A stretch of 36,449 nt of DNA, taken from assembly GCF_000425885.1 (NCBI RefSeq), contig NZ_AUEH01000032.1:1-36449 (forward strand), read 5' to 3'. Under the pieces are notes generated by a model. It did not search any database, was not told the DNA's origin, and worked only from the letters and a program-made list of their open reading frames with translations. This stretch comes from Schleiferilactobacillus harbinensis DSM 16991. Its GTDB lineage: Bacteria; Bacillota; Bacilli; Lactobacillales; Lactobacillaceae. The stretch's first letter is position 1. The number at the start of each line of letters is the position of its first letter. Positions 16,346 to 23,787 of the stretch are shown here, in pieces. A program made the position numbers and the translations under genes.

Positions 16346-16783
16346 CTAGAAACCCACAAGAAATTGCAAGCCGATCCGCAGACCCAACAAAATTCCCATC
16401 GACTCCAGTACCGCCCAATCCAGCCGCTTCTGAATAAACGGCACAATACTCACCGCAATCAGCACCAAACAACTGCCAAACCACAGGAAATCAAACGGTG
16501 TCCACCACAGCGCAATGCCCCAGGTGAGCCCGGTCAAGATAAGAGTCACCATACCCAATTGCCGATACACGATACGCTGATACCCCCGCCGGGACGCCCG
16601 GGTCACGATCATGGGGTAAAGACCGGTCAAATCCCGCAGCGTACTGCCCACAACCAGCGCCGTGCCGGCGACGATGGCCGTTTCGACGAGCTGCTGAAAC
16701 GGCATATCGTGGGCCCAGCCGAAGAAAAATGGACGGACTTGGGCCGGCCGCAGATTCACAAGTTTTGCCAGCAGAAACACCAC
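16346..16783 (-). CDS. Small membrane protein, last gene of an ABC operon
   Basis: 145 residues from GTG 16783, with about four hydrophobic segments and basic loops. It begins 11 bases after the ATPase stop, so it belongs to the same transcript. The start is uncertain. The frame is open upstream into the end of the ATPase gene and would add a basic stretch (AIRRR) and complete a first membrane helix (LLSWGIVVFLLAK), but only non-standard start codons are found there. GGGGG just before the second of two tandem GTG codons supports the short form. No family recognised; probably an accessory subunit of the transporter. Confidence 0.6.
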   Translation of the reverse strand: MVFLLAKLVNLRPAQVRPFFFGWAHDMPFQQLVETAIVAGTALVVGSTLRDLTGLYPMIVTRASRRGYQRIVYRQLGMVTLILTGLTWGIALWWTPFDFLWFGSCLVLIAVSIVPFIQKRLDWAVLESMGILLGLRIGLQFLVGF

Positions 16784-16794
16784 GATCCCCCAGC

Positions 16795-17427
16795 TTAGGA
16801 GGGAATAGATAGTACGCCGTCGGATTGCCGTGTCAATCGCCCTCCTTCAAGCTGATAATTAGCGGTGTACGTGATGGGCGTATACCGGTCGTGGGAGGCA
16901 ATGATCACCGCTTTACCGGCCGTCCGCAATTCTGCCACCAAATTCACCAATTGAGTCAAAGCTGCTTCGTCTAAGCCGCGGGTCGGTTCGTCTAACAAAA
17001 TCAGGTTCTGGTCCTCCATAACGGCCTGGATAATACCGGCTTTTTCCCGCATCCCAATGGAATATTTCTTCATCGACTGGCGGCTGTGCCAATCCAAGCC
17101 GAACCGCTGGGCCAAGCCGGCCATCACCGCAGGATCGCTATGGTGGTTAATGGCCGCCAGAAAAGTGAGGTTTGTCTTCAACGACTCGCCTTCCAGAAAC
17201 CCGGGATTCTCGATCAAGGCGCCGATGTGTGTGTTTTCGCCCAGCTGAAAGGTCCCGGAAGTGGCTGGAATGATCCCTGCTACGATTTTCAGCAGCGTCG
17301 ATTTACCCGAGCCATTGCCGCCGGCAATATGCACCACCTCGCCGCTGTCCACAGTCAAAGAAACATCCTGCAATACCTGCTGGGCACCAAAACTTTTGGC
17401 AATTTGCGCCACAGTTAATAAACGCAT
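16795..17427 (-). CDS. ABC transporter ATP-binding protein
   Basis: 210 residues from ATG 17427, placed by AGAAGGA five bases upstream; the frame extends upstream into the neighbouring gene but without a site. It has Walker A GGNGSGKST (about residue 37), a divergent signature YSIGMREK instead of LSGGQ, Walker B ILLDEPTRGLD and switch histidine ASHD. The short length and IGM-type signature are typical of exporters for antimicrobial peptides or lantibiotic immunity, and of other two-component ABC-2 systems. It is the third gene of a four-gene leftward operon, after two membrane proteins and before another. Substrate unknown. Confidence 0.88.
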   Translation of the reverse strand: MRLLTVAQIAKSFGAQQVLQDVSLTVDSGEVVHIAGGNGSGKSTLLKIVAGIIPATSGTFQLGENTHIGALIENPGFLEGESLKTNLTFLAAINHHSDPAVMAGLAQRFGLDWHSRQSMKKYSIGMREKAGIIQAVMEDQNLILLDEPTRGLDEAALTQLVNLVAELRTAGKAVIIASHDRYTPITYTANYQLEGGRLTRQSDGVLSIPS

Positions 17428-17444
17428 CGTAATCCTTCTTTCTC

Positions 17445-17990
17445 TTAGGTCGGGAGATTGAACGGCGCAATGAAACGCGGCAAGAGGGGATTCAGCAGTA
17501 CATAATGGACCACGAAGTTCACCCCGAACGCTAAAATCACTGCCCCGGTTGGCGGCAGTTTCACCAAAGTCAGCGCCATCAATCCGACAAAGACGAGGTA
17601 CATCAAGGCGTTGACCGCGAAGAAAAGCCAAACCACCCATACATCAACATGCGTCCAACCAAACGCCAGCGATTCAATCGTGTACAGACTTACGGTATAG
17701 ACCAGCCAATCAATCAGCAGCGTCGTCAAAACAATCCGATGATACGGCCGCTGACCCAGCCGGACCGCCACGAACGTATTGACCGCGCGCAGCCGGCCCA
17801 GCTGATAGGCCATTAATAAAATGAAGAGGACATTGCTGGTTAACGTCACACTGTTTCCAATGACCAACGTCACTACCATCGGCGCCCAGTGGGTTAAACT
17901 GAGCAATGGCGCAATCAGGATAGCCGTGAGCAGCAGGCCCACCGCCCAGGGATTAAAGGCTTGCCGCCAAATTGGCCGGGCATCAGCCAT
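17445..17990 (-). CDS. Membrane protein of the ABC operon
   Basis: 181 residues from ATG 17990, which overlaps the stop of the upstream permease gene (17985-17983) and has GGTGAGGG just before it. About five or six hydrophobic helices cover residues 15-175. No recognised domain, although its size and place beside the ATPase suggest a membrane subunit. A sister gene of 263 residues lies directly upstream, so the transporter may have unlike permease subunits. There are 17 bases to the ATPase start. Confidence 0.7.
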   Translation of the reverse strand: MADARPIWRQAFNPWAVGLLLTAILIAPLLSLTHWAPMVVTLVIGNSVTLTSNVLFILLMAYQLGRLRAVNTFVAVRLGQRPYHRIVLTTLLIDWLVYTVSLYTIESLAFGWTHVDVWVVWLFFAVNALMYLVFVGLMALTLVKLPPTGAVILAFGVNFVVHYVLLNPLLPRFIAPFNLPT

Positions 17991-18774
17991 GACCCTCACC
18001 GCCAAACTTCAACCAGGCCCAACCGTCGGCAATGATCAAACCGGCATAAAGCAGGACGGTAAAGAAAAAGGAAGTCAACGGCGCCGTACTCATGCCATAT
18101 CGTCCGTAGCCAACCTGTTGTTGTAAATCAATGAGGTTAGGCAGATACAAATGGCCAAAGAATTGGCGGGTCAGGGGGACACTGCTCACAAAGCCCAACC
18201 CCAGATACAGGGTAAAAGAAATGACCAGACCAGAGGCCCGGAAAAGAAACGGCCGCTTGATCCAGAGACCAATCATTAAGACAAAGTCCGCCATTAAGGC
18301 ATACCCTGCCGCGTGGGTTAGGATATACACGATTAAACCAATGGTCGGGTCATCAAATAGGAAGAACATCATCCCGAGCCGACTGGCAAGCGGCAATGTC
18401 GGATAGATTACCCGAATCGCAACAACCGTACCGACTAAAGCTGTCGTCAACATCAGAAAAGTATACAGGAACGTGGTCAATAGCATTTGGCCAAGCAGCC
18501 AAGTCTTTGACCGCCGTTCAATGACTAAGTGGGCCAACCCGAAATGGAGAGCGGTAATCCAATAATCCGTAATCAAAACAGTCGTCCCAATAAACAGGAT
18601 CAAAGGGACGTAAAAGGCAAAGTTCAAACTGTAATTATACCCAAGCAGAGCCAAAACACTGCCGTCATGCACTGGGCCCATATATCCTGAGGGCCGGACG
18701 CCAAAGCCAATCAGCGATCCCACCATCAGCGCTGTTCGCCACCACAGTTTCTTAATGCGCCAAAATGGTAACAT
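17983..18774 (-). CDS. ABC-transporter-associated membrane protein
   Basis: 263 residues from ATG 18774. A nearly perfect Shine-Dalgarno, GGAGGTGATT (18785-18776), fixes this start; the frame stays open 42 codons further, but that part covers a terminator hairpin and has no binding site. About six to seven membrane helices are seen, with a long charged loop in the middle. I recognise no named family. It leads an operon with a second membrane protein, an ATPase and a small membrane protein, so it is probably a permease-type subunit of an exporter. The leader structure suggests control by transcription attenuation. Confidence 0.75.
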   Translation of the reverse strand: MLPFWRIKKLWWRTALMVGSLIGFGVRPSGYMGPVHDGSVLALLGYNYSLNFAFYVPLILFIGTTVLITDYWITALHFGLAHLVIERRSKTWLLGQMLLTTFLYTFLMLTTALVGTVVAIRVIYPTLPLASRLGMMFFLFDDPTIGLIVYILTHAAGYALMADFVLMIGLWIKRPFLFRASGLVISFTLYLGLGFVSSVPLTRQFFGHLYLPNLIDLQQQVGYGRYGMSTAPLTSFFFTVLLYAGLIIADGWAWLKFGGEGHG

Positions 18775-18775
18775 C

Positions 18776-18836
18776 CAATCACCTCCAAAAAAGCCCCCGC
18801 ACCTGGTACGGATTTCCTGTACCAGGTGCGGGAGCT
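18776..18836 (-). terminator. Terminator hairpin directly before the ABC operon Shine-Dalgarno (possible attenuator)
   Basis: On the minus strand a 14-bp perfect stem (18832-18819 with 18809-18796) is followed by a T-run at 18792-18787, and the Shine-Dalgarno GGAGGTGATT starts at the next base. It is either the terminator of the oxidoreductase operon or an attenuator in the ABC operon leader. The place of the ribosome site, fused to the T-tract, favours an attenuator role. Confidence 0.7.
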
Positions 18837-18861
18837 CCTGTTCACTGGTCTTTCCAGCTGA

Positions 18862-18890
18862 ACAATAAGCGATTGAGAAAAATAACGCAA
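18862..18890 (-). promoter_or_regulatory. Candidate promoter of the ABC operon
   Basis: On the minus strand TTGCGT (18890-18885) and TATTGT (18867-18862) are spaced by 17 bases, in the 140-bp gap after the oxidoreductase gene. A transcript from here would carry the terminator hairpin in its leader. Confidence 0.4.
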
Positions 18891-18914
18891 GCGTTTGCAC
18901 TTACTTAAGCGGCG

Positions 18915-20255
18915 TTAGTGGTACAAATACGATAAATCACTGGCCACGCTCGGATACACCGGAATCCACTGCTGCAGCGCACTGGCCGGCTTCTGCTCCT
19001 GAATCAGCACCGTCAAGTAATTGAGCAGCTCTTCGGCATCCACCGCCAAGACGACGGCCCCCACGAGACGATGGGTATTTTTATCGGTGATCGTCGTCAC
19101 CCGCGCCGTTTTATCCTGAATCCGCTGGTACGTATACCAACCGCTTAAGTCTTGTTCTTCAACAGTATAACGGTCCGGCGCTTGCGCGGTCGTACCCAGG
19201 CGTACACCGACCTGACCGAGTTCCGGGCTGGCGAAGACGATATGGGGCACCACCGGATACTGAATGGCGGCCGTGTCCTGCCCCAAAATCTGGCCGACAA
19301 CATAGCGGCCTTCATAGCTGGCCACTGGCGTTAGCTTCGGCTGATTCTTGGCGATCACGTCGCCCACGGCGTAGATGTTCGGCTGAATCGTCTGCAAGTG
19401 ATCGTTGACCGCGATGCCGCCTTTCACCGCCGTTAAGCCCACAGCGGCTAGGTTGAGATCCGTATTAGCAGGTCGGCCGATGGCACTGAAGGCCCGCGCC
19501 ACCGCCAGGGATTGGCCGTCACTCAGCTGCAGCGCCACGCCATCCGCCGTCTCAGTGACTTTCTCCACAGTGGTATTCCAATGGAAAATAATCCCCCGCG
19601 CCGCCATGATCTTGGCCAGCCGCTGGGTATAGGTCTCGGGAAAGTCCCGCAGCAAGCGGTGATTGTGCTGAATCAGATGAACCTGGGCGCCAGCATTGGC
19701 GGCAATGTTAGCCAGTTCCACCGCTACGTAACCCCCGCCAATAAAGGCCATGGTCGGCGGCAGGAGCGGCAGATCCAGAAAGTCGGTGCTGGTCCCTAGG
19801 AGATCGCCGCCAGGAATATCCGGTTTCAGGGCGTGAGCGCCGGTGGCAATAATGATGAACTCAGCGGTGTACTCCGCGTCACCGACGCGAATCGTATGGG
19901 GGTCTAAGAAAGCAGCAGCCCCGTGAATCGTCGTCACCCCGCTGCCGGCCAGCCCTTTTTCAGTCCCAGTGGGCACGCCATCGGTATAACTATGCTTGAA
20001 CGCCATCAAGGCCGGCCAATCAATCTCAGCCGCGCCAGTCAGCCCATGCTGGGCATAGCGCCGATCCTGCATCCGGCTTTCAACGACGCCGTATAGCATC
20101 TTCTTCGGGTCACAGCCGCGGTTGGGACACGTCCCGCCCCACAGGTCGCTTTCGACCACGGCCACCTGTTGCTGCTCGGCTAAACCAAAGGCCACGGCGA
20201 GACCGCCTGGGCCGCCACCAATAACGATCGTATCAAAATGCTGTGTTTCACTCAT
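18915..20255 (-). CDS. FAD-dependent pyridine nucleotide-disulfide oxidoreductase (glutathione reductase-like)
   Basis: 446 residues. The FAD-binding GGGPGG (residues 13-18), the redox pair C43-PNRG-C48 in GGTCPNRGCDPKK, a second dinucleotide fold starting FIGGGYVAVE, and the AVGDVIAKNQ FAD site mark class I disulfide reductases (glutathione, lipoamide or mercuric reductase group). The C-terminus carries YPSVASDL where classical members have the catalytic HPT-xx-E, so the His-Glu pair is replaced by Tyr and Asp. Such variants occur in lactobacillal proteins labelled glutathione reductase, and their electron acceptor is unsure. Its ATG overlaps the ATPase stop by four bases, so it is coupled to the thiol/betaine transporter. 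Confidence 0.85.
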   Translation of the reverse strand: MSETQHFDTIVIGGGPGGLAVAFGLAEQQQVAVVESDLWGGTCPNRGCDPKKMLYGVVESRMQDRRYAQHGLTGAAEIDWPALMAFKHSYTDGVPTGTEKGLAGSGVTTIHGAAAFLDPHTIRVGDAEYTAEFIIIATGAHALKPDIPGGDLLGTSTDFLDLPLLPPTMAFIGGGYVAVELANIAANAGAQVHLIQHNHRLLRDFPETYTQRLAKIMAARGIIFHWNTTVEKVTETADGVALQLSDGQSLAVARAFSAIGRPANTDLNLAAVGLTAVKGGIAVNDHLQTIQPNIYAVGDVIAKNQPKLTPVASYEGRYVVGQILGQDTAAIQYPVVPHIVFASPELGQVGVRLGTTAQAPDRYTVEEQDLSGWYTYQRIQDKTARVTTITDKNTHRLVGAVVLAVDAEELLNYLTVLIQEQKPASALQQWIPVYPSVASDLSYLYH

Positions 20256-21235
20256 TTTATATCCCTTTCCGAGGTATGAACCAATACGATATACTGCAAC
20301 AAACCGGGCGCATCCAAGGCATAGGTGTGCCCATCCGCTGGATTTTCCACCGCCAGGGTTTCATTAGTACCCAACCGCGGGGCAATCGCCGCCACAGTGG
20401 TCTGGCTGGTGACACCGGGGGTCGGCGGCTGAGTCGTGGTCGGCAAGACGCCGCTAGCCAATACTTGGGCCAGGGTGTCCGCCCAGACGACGTGCCCCAC
20501 TTCGGCACCGGCAAAGAAATCGGCGATGAAATTGGTCGCCGGGTGCTGCTGGATCTCAGCGGGCGTGCCCACTTGGTGGATCACGCCGTTGTGCATCACC
20601 GCAATGCGGTCGCCGACTTTCAACGCTTCGTGCATGTCGTGGGTCACAAACACGATTGTCTTATGAAGCTGCGCCTGCAAGCGCAGAATCAGATCCTGCA
20701 ATTGATTACGGGACAGCGGGTCCAGCGCGCTGAATGGCTCATCCATCAAGATGACCCCAGGGTCGGCGGCCAAGGCCCGGACAATTCCCACCCGCTGGGC
20801 TTCGCCGCCGGACAAAGCATCGGGATACCGCTGGGCATATTCCGCGGCGGGCAGATCAACGGCCGCCAGCAGCGCCTCAGTCCGTTCCTGAATCCGTGTT
20901 CTGCTCATTTTCTTCATTTCGGGAATCACCGCAATGTTTTCTGCCACGGTCATGTTGGGAAACAAAGCAATATGCTGCAGGACGTAACCGATGGACCAGC
21001 GCAGTTCCTGCAGCGGATAATCCGCCACGGGCCGGCCAAAGAAAGTGATTGTCCCGGCATTGGGCTCTTCCAGCCGGTTGATCATTTTCAACGTGGTGGT
21101 CTTGCCTGAACCAGAGGGACCGACCAGCACAAAAATTTCCCCGGCAGGGATGGTTAAATTGAGATCGCTGAGGATCGTTTGGCCAGTGAAATTTTTGCGG
21201 ACATGGTGGAATTCAATCGCGTTTTGCGCCGCCAT
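20252..21235 (-). CDS. Betaine/ergothioneine-type ABC transporter ATP-binding protein
   Basis: 327 residues from ATG 21235, with GGGAG 8 bases upstream; the GTG at 21244 is less likely. Walker A GPSGSGKTT (about residue 36), the signature LSGGEAQR, Walker B VILMDEP and switch histidine THD are intact and close to OpuCA/ProV. After residue 240 the tail of about 85 residues is shorter and more divergent than the tandem CBS domains of OpuCA, which sense ionic strength, so it may lack that control. It energises the fusion permease encoded immediately upstream, and shares an ATGA overlap with the oxidoreductase gene. Confidence 0.88.
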   Translation of the reverse strand: MAAQNAIEFHHVRKNFTGQTILSDLNLTIPAGEIFVLVGPSGSGKTTTLKMINRLEEPNAGTITFFGRPVADYPLQELRWSIGYVLQHIALFPNMTVAENIAVIPEMKKMSRTRIQERTEALLAAVDLPAAEYAQRYPDALSGGEAQRVGIVRALAADPGVILMDEPFSALDPLSRNQLQDLILRLQAQLHKTIVFVTHDMHEALKVGDRIAVMHNGVIHQVGTPAEIQQHPATNFIADFFAGAEVGHVVWADTLAQVLASGVLPTTTQPPTPGVTSQTTVAAIAPRLGTNETLAVENPADGHTYALDAPGLLQYIVLVHTSERDIK

Positions 21236-21236
21236 C

Positions 21237-22763
21237 TCAATCACTCCCTTTCAGCAAGCCGTGCTGCTGCAAATACTGCCGGGCCACCTTAGCCGGCGAT
21301 TCATTGCGCACATTCACAGCATAGTTCATCTGCTGCATCTGCTCATCAGTGATTTTGCCGGCCAGCTTATTCAAACTGCGGACAATTCCTGGATGATCCT
21401 GGGCAAATTTTGTCCGCATCAGCGGCGCCCCCTGATATGGCGGGAAAAGATGCTTGTCGTCGGTCAGCGTCTGCAATTTGTACTGCACGATCTCGCTGTC
21501 AGTCGAATAGACATCCACGACATTGACCTTATTGTTGTTGATGGCGGTATAGCGCAGGGCCGGCTCAAAGGAATGGGTCGGAAAATGCAGCCCGTAGACT
21601 TTCTTCAGGCCCTGATAGCCGTCGGGCCGATCAATGAATTCCAGCGTGAAGCCCCCGGACAGCTGACCGCTGATCTGGCGCAGATCACTGATCGTGGTCA
21701 GCTGATGCTGCGCGGCGAAGGTTTTCTTCACCGCCACACCGTATGTATTCTGGTACCGCATCGGCCGCAGATAAGTCATCTGGAACTGCTGGGCCAAGTC
21801 CTTTTTGGCAGTGGTATAGGTCTGTGCAGCTGACAAATGGCCGGTGGTCGCGGTACGCTGTTTGACCAGTGTTTCCAGCACCGTCCCGGTGAATTCCGGG
21901 TAGATGTCCACACTGCCGCTCTTCAAGGCGTTGAAAAGAAATGTCGTCTTACCAAAATTAGATTTCAGCTGCACATGAATATTAGGCTCATCCTGTTCGA
22001 TCAGCTGTTTGTACATGTTGATCAGGACATCCGGTTCGCTGCCCAGCTTCCCGGCAATGGTCACCGTCTCCGGCTGATTGACCCGGGCCAGCACCTGGGT
22101 AGTGCCCACGCCCAGAACCAGAACAGCCAGCAGGCCGGCGGTCCACTGCCAGCGGCGCTTGGCCAGCCAAGAAATCAGCGCGGATAGAATAATCGCCAAC
22201 AGGGCGGAAAAGACCGCGCCGATAACGATCAACGCCGTATTGTTCCGGTCAATGCCCAATAGGATGAATGAGCCCAACCCGCCAGCCCCAATCAAGGCGG
22301 CCAGCGTGGCTGTCCCGATAATCAAGACCAAGGCGGTACGAATGCCGCCAATGATCGTGGGCGCCGCAATGGGCAATTCAACTTTGCGCAACTTGCGCCA
22401 GCGGCTCATGCCAAAGGCATCCGCCGCCTCTTCCAACGCCGGATCAATGCCGGTGATGCCTAAATAGGTGTTTTGAAAAATAGGCAGCAGCGCATAAATT
22501 ACTAACGCAATTACCGCCGGCGTCGTGCCAATGCCCACCAACGGAATCAGCAGGCCCAGCAGCGCCAATGACGGGATCGTTTGGAGAATCCCCGCAATTT
22601 GCAGCAACACCCCAGCCGCCTTACTGTGCCGCGCGGCCCAAAACGCCAAAGGCATGGCAATGAGGATCGCGATAACGAGCGCAATCAAGGAAATACTCAA
22701 ATGCTGCCCTAACGCACTGATCAGCTGTTGGCGCCGGCTGACTAAGGTTGAAATAATGTCCAT
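21237..22763 (-). CDS. ABC transporter permease/substrate-binding fusion (OpuC/EgtU type)
   Basis: 508 residues, ATG 22763 with GGGAGGGG. Residues about 15-210 form a five- to six-helix permease with the EAADAFGMSRWRKLRKVELPIA coupling region. After a last helix near residue 225, residues 235-505 form a glycine-betaine-type binding domain (PF04069 type), with landmarks GSEPDVLINMYKQL, KSNFGKTTFLFNALKSG, DIYPEFTGT, QNTYGVAV, FPPYQGAPL and KLAGKI. This layout and these strings are those of streptococcal and lactobacillal fusion proteins, including EgtU, shown to import ergothioneine. The alternative is a choline or glycine betaine importer. The operon with a disulfide oxidoreductase favours a thiol substrate (inference). 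Confidence 0.88.
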   Translation of the reverse strand: MDIISTLVSRRQQLISALGQHLSISLIALVIAILIAMPLAFWAARHSKAAGVLLQIAGILQTIPSLALLGLLIPLVGIGTTPAVIALVIYALLPIFQNTYLGITGIDPALEEAADAFGMSRWRKLRKVELPIAAPTIIGGIRTALVLIIGTATLAALIGAGGLGSFILLGIDRNNTALIVIGAVFSALLAIILSALISWLAKRRWQWTAGLLAVLVLGVGTTQVLARVNQPETVTIAGKLGSEPDVLINMYKQLIEQDEPNIHVQLKSNFGKTTFLFNALKSGSVDIYPEFTGTVLETLVKQRTATTGHLSAAQTYTTAKKDLAQQFQMTYLRPMRYQNTYGVAVKKTFAAQHQLTTISDLRQISGQLSGGFTLEFIDRPDGYQGLKKVYGLHFPTHSFEPALRYTAINNNKVNVVDVYSTDSEIVQYKLQTLTDDKHLFPPYQGAPLMRTKFAQDHPGIVRSLNKLAGKITDEQMQQMNYAVNVRNESPAKVARQYLQQHGLLKGSD

Positions 22764-23074
22764 AAGCCCCTCCCAATTCTTAGTAGGCTAGTAGGCGAGA
22801 AAATGCTTGAATTATCAACGTATCTAGTGCCAAGTGCGGAGCAACCGGAGGTGGAATGGGCTCAGTGGTGTAACCACACGGCGGCTTGCCGCCGATGTGG
22901 TTAGGCGACTTTGAGACCGCGGTCTTTGCGGGCTCAAAGCGCCGTCACCACGTTCCAGCCCAATTCCACCGGAGGTTGCGCAGCGCTTGGCACGGCGTAC
23001 CAGAGAGAATTTTGTCTGAGCCCTTTGTGCAGCCACCCCCAATTCCCACTATACAGAATCGGTCAAGCATCCGG
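22764..23074. other. 311-bp spacer upstream of the fusion transporter operon
   Basis: It contains the three-way-junction element (22827-22993) and, between it and the ATG at 22763, an AT-richer stretch with a minus-strand TTGATA near 22816 but no convincing -10 at standard distance. The remaining 80 bases next to the YjjG-type gene hold no gene or clear terminator. Confidence 0.5.
22827..22993. repeat. 167-bp element folding as a three-way junction
   Basis: Outer arms pair imperfectly over about 44 bases (GTGCC 22827-22831 with GGCAC 22989-22993, inwards to GTGGTG 22865-22870 with CACCAC 22946-22951). Between them two hairpins stand side by side: A at 22871-22903 (TAACCACA/TGTGGTTA, GGCGGC/GCCGCC) and B at 22904-22943 (GGCG/CGCC, CTTTGAG/CTCAAAG, CCGC/GCGG). 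It lies between the end of the YjjG-type gene and the start of the fusion transporter operon, and no T-run follows on either strand. Confidence 0.8.
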
Positions 23075-23767
23075 CTAGTCCTGATTGGCCAACAACAGTG
23101 CCGTCAAATCGCTGATCTCATTCAACTGATAAGTCGGCCGCACAGCAGAACGATTCGGCTGGAAATGAGGATTGTACCAAACCGTGTCGATATGTGCATT
23201 CATGCCGCCTTGAATATCAGACGTCAGGGAATCGCCAATGATCAGCGCTTCCCGATGATGGAACCCGGGAATATGCTGCGCGGTGTAGGTAAAGAACGCT
23301 TTGGTCGGCTTCTGTACGCCCACGGAATCGGACACGAATACATCCCGGAAATAATGGGCCAAGCCGCTCTTGCGGAGCCGATCCAGTTGAACCGGCTCGA
23401 TCCCGTTGGAGACAATATATAATTCATAGTCCTGCAACGCCGCCAGGGTTTCGGTCACCCGGGGGATGACCACCGCCTGCTGATCGAGCTTCGCGTGGTA
23501 GACCCGTTCCGCCAGCAAGCCGTCCGCGTTGATCTGCAGGTGCTTGAACGTCTTCACAAAGCGCTGGCGGAAGATATCCTCCCGGGTAATGTCGCCGCGT
23601 TCGTAAGCCTCCCAAAGGGACTGATTGATGCGCAAATAGGTCGGTTCCAGCCGCGGATCGCGGGGCAGCTGAAGCTCAGCAAACATCTCGCGCAGGCTCT
23701 TCATTTCGCCCGCCTTGAAGTCTAATAGGGTATCGTCGATGTCAAACAGTAAAAAGCGATATGCCAT
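23075..23767 (-). CDS. YjjG-family noncanonical pyrimidine nucleotidase (HAD)
   Basis: 230 residues. Motif I is D9-I-D11-D-T, the nucleophile being D9; motif II is the YIVSNG segment; motif III is the Lys of GVQKPTKAFF; motif IV is GDSLTSDIQGG. The helical cap between motifs I and II is of C1 type. GVQKP, GDSLTSDI and the closing TVWYNP are typical of YjjG/YfnB nucleotidases (TIGR02254), which remove phosphate from UMP, dUMP, dTMP and altered pyrimidine nucleotides. It starts 20 bases after the FAH-type gene, so it is the third gene of that operon. Confidence 0.88.
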   Translation of the reverse strand: MAYRFLLFDIDDTLLDFKAGEMKSLREMFAELQLPRDPRLEPTYLRINQSLWEAYERGDITREDIFRQRFVKTFKHLQINADGLLAERVYHAKLDQQAVVIPRVTETLAALQDYELYIVSNGIEPVQLDRLRKSGLAHYFRDVFVSDSVGVQKPTKAFFTYTAQHIPGFHHREALIIGDSLTSDIQGGMNAHIDTVWYNPHFQPNRSAVRPTYQLNEISDLTALLLANQD

Positions 23768-23787
23768 AGGGAAATTCCTACTTTCTA

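Noticed and set aside
17428-17640. 71-codon N-terminal extension of the ABC ATPase
   Set aside because: It overlaps the preceding membrane-protein gene, has no ribosome site, and the Shine-Dalgarno AGAAGGA just before ATG 17427 defines the start.
18775-18900. 42-codon N-terminal extension of the first ABC-operon membrane protein
   Set aside because: It runs through a perfect terminator stem and T-run and has no ribosome site at its GTG, whereas ATG 18774 has GGAGGTGATT. It was kept only as a possible leader frame in the attenuator finding.
20243-21109. 288-codon plus-strand frame opposite the importer ATPase
   Set aside because: Antisense shadow of an ATPase with complete Walker and signature motifs.
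22860-22945. A T-box-like string (GTGGTG-TAACC near a GCGG) in the three-way-junction element
   Set aside because: The conserved T-box sequence, specifier loop and downstream terminator/antiterminator pair are absent, and the downstream gene is not an aminoacyl-tRNA or amino-acid gene.
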